A stretch of 9,848 nt of DNA, from positions 1 to 9,848 of the forward strand of contig JAITDB010000134.1 of NCBI GenBank assembly GCA_031282785.1, given 5' to 3'. Made by a program: the position numbers and the translations under genes. The notes beneath the pieces are model-generated. The model had not been told where the DNA came from. It saw only the letters and a list, made by a program, of their open reading frames with translations, and searched no databases. Each line of letters starts with the position of its first letter. Positions within the stretch are counted from its first letter, which is position 1. Below are positions 7,560 through 9,848 of this stretch, in pieces. The stretch comes from Holosporaceae bacterium. GTDB lineage: Bacteria > Pseudomonadota > Alphaproteobacteria > UBA3830.

Positions 7560-8308
7560 TCGTCGGGAATAATTTTATCGCAGCCGGCTACCACGACGGT
7601 AAATTCTCCGATTGGATCGATTCGAGAAAAATATTCCGTCAATTCCGAGAGATTTCCGCGTTTTATTTCTTCGAAAAGCTTGGTAAGCTCTCGACAGATG
7701 CAGCAGCGTCTGTTTCCGAATACATCTTGCATGTGTCGCAGAGTGTCTGCAATGCGTTTGGGAGACTCGAGAAACACCAGAGTAGCGGACACATTTTTCA
7801 CATCCCTCAAAAATGCGATTTTTGCTTTTTCTCTGGAAGGTGGAAATCCCAAAAAAATAAATTTATCCGTTGGGAGTCCGGCCGCGCTGACGGCAGCCAC
7901 TGGTGCGCAGGCTCCGGGAATGGGAAAAACGTCAATGCCGTTCTGTATGCACCAGCTCACGAGGCGATATCCCGGATCCGACACTAGCGGAGTACCAGCA
8001 TCGGATATGAGCGCGCACAGCTCGCCGGATCGCAGTGTCGTTGTGACAGATTCGCTCAGTTCGTTGTGCTCATGACAGGAGATCATGCGGGATTTTATCT
8101 CATAGAAATCCAATAATTTTCTGGATTGACGGGTATCCTCCGCGAAAATGCATTTTGCTATACTCAAAATATGTAATGCCCGCAACGATATGTCGAATAT
8201 ATTTCCGATAGGAGTTGCAACGACATACAAACCTGGTTTATGATTCTGAGTATGTAATTTATGTAAAATTGTCGTTAAATGGTAGGAGGATAAAAATGTA
8301 TCAGGCAA
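7535..8308 (-). CDS. rsmI: 16S rRNA 2'-O-ribose C1402 methyltransferase, frameshifted before its C-terminal domain
   Basis: RsmI methylates the ribose of C1402 in the 16S rRNA decoding centre using SAM. The tetrapyrrole-methylase fold is visible through LYVVATPIGN, AEDTRQSRKLL, SCHEHNE, SDAGTPLVSDPGYRLV, PIPGACAPVAAVSAAGLP, FLGFPP, FLESPKRI, CRELTKLFEE and GEFTVVVAG. The frame stops early (257 residues from the chosen start) after PDETQPYTLC; restoring one base gives about 296 residues, close to E. coli RsmI (286). The start is uncertain. A TTG at 8308 has an AGGAG site eight bases upstream and overlaps the divergent lipoprotein gene by 13 bp. A GTG at 8356 would lie deeper in that gene without a ribosome site. 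The catalytic domain is intact, so a shortened enzyme could still be made. A sequencing error is an alternative explanation. Confidence 0.85.
   Translation of the reverse strand: MPDTFLSSYHLTTILHKLHTQNHKPGLYVVATPIGNIFDISLRALHILSIAKCIFAEDTRQSRKLLDFYEIKSRMISCHEHNELSESVTTTLRSGELCALISDAGTPLVSDPGYRLVSWCIQNGIDVFPIPGACAPVAAVSAAGLPTDKFIFLGFPPSREKAKIAFLRDVKNVSATLVFLESPKRIADTLRHMQDVFGNRRCCICRELTKLFEEIKRGNLSELTEYFSRIDPIGEFTVVVAGCDKIIPDETQPYTLC
8215..8244 (+). promoter_or_regulatory. Possible promoter for the LpoA-like lipoprotein gene
   Basis: TTGCAA (8215-8220) and TATGAT (8239-8244) are separated by 18 bp and match the sigma-70 boxes 4/6 and 5/6. The start of transcription would be near 8251, about 45 bases before the ATG. 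The site lies inside the 5' part of the divergent rsmI gene, as the compact arrangement requires. Confidence 0.3.
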
Positions 8309-9444
8309 CGAAATTACTCCTGTTAATTGTTCTTCTTTTGGTATCTTGTACATCACAGGAAGATTTTACGATACCCGAAAGCAAAAAAGAAGCTGCTGTT
8401 ACTGATATCTCGCAGGCCACAAAAATACTGGTGGAAAGACAGAAAATGTCTCACAATCAGGTATTGTTATTGTTACCGTTATCTGGTCCTCACAAGGAAA
8501 TTGGAAACGGCATACTGAACGCCTGCATGCTGTCTGCCAACGAGCCCCACGAAGGCGGCGTGAATTTCCACGTCATTGATACATCGGATCCCAAATTAAA
8601 AAGCTATGAATTGTACGAGAAATTCAAGAATACGGATCTTAAAGCCATAATCGGACCGGTTTTTTTTAATGAGGCTAAACAATTTGGAGTTTTATTTCCA
8701 AATACGCCTGTATTTACGTTTTCCAATAATATGAAGGTAAATAATGCGCATGTATTTTCCTGTGGCGTATCTCCGCAGGATGAAATTCACGCGATTTTTT
8801 TATATGCCAAGAGGCATAAGCTGCAAGATTTTCTTGTAATGCTACCGGAAAGCGAGCTTGGGAATCAGTTGCTGCAATATATCAACGAGGAAGCCTCCAA
8901 ATCTGGCTTCAACGACTCTGGAGAAGTGGAAACTGTTCGTTATCGTAGCATGAGCAGCAAAAGCGCTAAGACATTCATTCGTAATTCTGGAAAGAGAGCT
9001 GTATTTTTGGTAGATCCTCTTATAGATCCGGAAAAATTGACCAATATTCACATATTTACTCTAAGTTCGTCGGTATTTGCCGCTCAGGAGCGGTGGCAGG
9101 GAGCTTATTTTGCTTTTTCCAGAGAGCCGGATTTGGAGAGGTTCAAAAATAAGTACCAAAAAATTTACGGTAATACTCCGGGAATGCTGGATATCATTGG
9201 CTATGACATATGCAATCTTTTGTACAACATTGTTCAAGACGACACGACAGAAACTTCTCTTTACTCGAGGCATAGAGGTTGTCTAGGTACATTTTCCATC
9301 AGGAAAAATAGAGGATTGGTCCGCAGATTGTCTGTAAAGCAGGTAGGCGATGACACTAGCGTAAGCAGCGAAAATGATAAAAGTCCAAGACACGAATCCG
9401 CAGAAGAAGAGTCCAACGACGAGGATTCCGACGAAGACTTTTAA
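8296..9444 (+). CDS. LpoA/YraM-type lipoprotein, putative penicillin-binding protein activator
   Basis: This is a 382-residue lipoprotein. A hydrophobic signal ends in the lipobox LVSC, with C18 as the lipidated residue. After a linker, a periplasmic-binding-protein type I fold begins at about residue 54 (VLLLLPLSGP, then GILNACMLSA) and continues through IIGPVFFNEAKQFG, TFSNN, FLVMLPESELG, and IIGYDICNLLYN. This is the pattern of the C-terminal domain of E. coli LpoA, which activates PBP1A from the outer membrane. The N-terminal TPR domain of E. coli LpoA is absent, as is usual outside gammaproteobacteria, so activation of the nearby mrcA product is inference. The last 40 or so residues are Ser/Glu/Asp-rich and look disordered. 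The start at 8296 is set by a near-perfect AGGAGG and by the lipobox; an upstream ATG at 8215 would bury the signal peptide. The gene is divergent from rsmI, as lpoA is in E. coli. Confidence 0.85.
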   Translation: MYQATKLLLLIVLLLVSCTSQEDFTIPESKKEAAVTDISQATKILVERQKMSHNQVLLLLPLSGPHKEIGNGILNACMLSANEPHEGGVNFHVIDTSDPKLKSYELYEKFKNTDLKAIIGPVFFNEAKQFGVLFPNTPVFTFSNNMKVNNAHVFSCGVSPQDEIHAIFLYAKRHKLQDFLVMLPESELGNQLLQYINEEASKSGFNDSGEVETVRYRSMSSKSAKTFIRNSGKRAVFLVDPLIDPEKLTNIHIFTLSSSVFAAQERWQGAYFAFSREPDLERFKNKYQKIYGNTPGMLDIIGYDICNLLYNIVQDDTTETSLYSRHRGCLGTFSIRKNRGLVRRLSVKQVGDDTSVSSENDKSPRHESAEEESNDEDSDEDF

Positions 9445-9450
9445 TTGCTA

Positions 9451-9733
9451 AGGATTGGATTCTCTGTCGCTTGCGACAATGGGACAAAAATGAGACTTGG
9501 ATTTTCTCGGGCGACATATTTTCACCGCAAAAAGCTCTTTCTGTTCTGATGCAAGCCGTTTAGGCTCTTTGCGCAGACCAAGAGCTAGGGAGCCTCAACT
9601 GGATCTGATTTGGCGGATTCGCACGGAAAATCCAATCCATGGCAATGCGAAAATTTCGATGATTTTGGAGCATGATCATGGCCTGAATTTGAGTGAAAGC
9701 ACCGTATCAATAAAAAATATGGTTCAAGAATAG
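9451..9733 (+). pseudogene. Decayed IS481/IS3-like transposase, N-terminal remnant
   Basis: Three reading frames in succession resemble the N-terminal helix-turn-helix region of an rve-type transposase. GFSRATYFHRKK (about 9499-9534) is the SRATYYRWKK recognition helix. KALSVLMQ follows one frame back (about 9531-9554). LGSLRRPRAREPQ, IWRIRTENPIHGNAKI and HGLNLSESTV follow in the third frame (about 9560-9706), corresponding to the RPxRxR linker and second HTH (xxNPxYGKAKI...SESTVGRIL). In-frame stops at 9547 and 9561 and two -1 shifts mean it cannot be translated as one protein. Similarity fades after 9706 and a TAG follows at 9731. The DDE catalytic core is absent. The remnant begins immediately after the lipoprotein gene. 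Assignment to IS481 versus IS3 is by memory of the motifs. Confidence 0.7.
9465..9478. repeat. 14-bp inverted repeat TGTCGCTTGCGACA
   Basis: TGTCGC and GCGACA form a 6-bp stem around two bases, 21 bp after the lipoprotein stop. The stem is GC-rich, but no T-run follows on the plus strand, so a terminator role is weakly supported. It may be part of the decayed IS. Confidence 0.35.
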
Positions 9734-9734
9734 A

Positions 9735-9848
9735 TTAGAGAGGAGATTTTCTTAGCCTACTTAACAACAATTTATAAATATTTTCATGCCTATGATTAAA
9801 ACGCCATTCGGTCTCCTTCAAGTGTAGATAGAATTTTTCTTTCTGTAT
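9735..9848 (-). CDS. C-terminal end of an IS1595/ISXO2-family transposase (runs off right edge)
   Basis: The last 37 residues of a minus-strand protein are visible, including EKFYLHLKETEWRFNHRHEN and IYKLLLSRLRKSPL, ending in TAA at 9737-9735. The pattern FYLHLKExExRFNxR...LY..LL...R..PL is characteristic of the C-terminus of ISXO2-like (DDE_Tnp_IS1595) transposases, which cut and paste DNA with a DDE-type nuclease. The catalytic residues lie outside the window, so it is unknown whether the element is intact. Its end should fall just left of 9735, within or against the oppositely oriented IS481-like remnant. No terminal inverted repeat could be confirmed from one end alone. Confidence 0.75.
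   Translation of the reverse strand: MQKEKFYLHLKETEWRFNHRHENIYKLLLSRLRKSPL

Noticed and set aside
7535..7577. Programmed -1 frameshift in rsmI
   Set aside because: No slippery heptamer in the correct phase and no evident stimulatory stem; a single lost base in an A run is simpler.
9497..9733. A genuine 78-residue protein gene starting with TTG
   Set aside because: It has no ribosome site, its N-terminal part is out of frame with the transposase similarity, and the recognisable part is a fragment of a transposase HTH.
1..9848. CRISPR array, tRNA or rRNA genes, riboswitch, defence or novel multi-gene system
   Set aside because: No regular direct repeats, cloverleaf or conserved rRNA segments were seen, and all major open frames are accounted for by housekeeping genes and IS debris.

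Overview
The window looks like chromosomal DNA from an alphaproteobacterium, probably host-associated (Rickettsiales/Holosporales-like). The divergent rne / amiC-mrcA arrangement is a known alphaproteobacterial gene order. The GluRS N-terminus carries the alphaproteobacterial-type HxGN variant of the HIGH motif, and RNase E ends in the alphaproteobacterial GWW tail. The AT-rich spacer, a frameshifted housekeeping gene and decayed insertion sequences fit a genome under relaxed selection. The taxonomic placement is inferred from protein features only.

Left part (minus strand): rne (625-3549) is followed after 5 bp by the 5' part of gltX (619 down past base 1), so the two are probably co-transcribed. 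A 390-bp AT-rich spacer (3550-3939) separates rne from the divergent plus-strand pair amiC (3940-5019) and mrcA (5020-7422). In that pair the amiC stop codon directly abuts the mrcA start. Together they encode a cell-wall amidase and the bifunctional peptidoglycan synthase PBP1A.

Right part: rsmI (minus strand, start about 8308) converges on mrcA. Its methyltransferase domain is open to 7535. The conserved C-terminal helical domain lies downstream in the -1 frame and ends at 7419, overlapping the mrcA stop by 4 bp. This points to a single-base frameshift near 7558-7560. Divergent from rsmI, with overlapping 5' ends, is a lipoprotein of the LpoA/YraM (PBP activator) type (8296-9444). PBP1A and a candidate activator therefore lie about 870 bp apart.

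Right edge: immediately after the lipoprotein gene is a decayed IS481/IS3-like transposase N-terminus broken by at least two frameshifts (about 9451-9733). It is abutted by the C-terminal end of an oppositely oriented IS1595/ISXO2-family transposase (9735-9848, running out of the window).

No CRISPR array, tRNA, rRNA, phage module or new defence-like system was seen. The notable points are the rsmI frameshift, the nested IS debris, the repeat-rich RNase E scaffold and the rne/amiC divergent control region.
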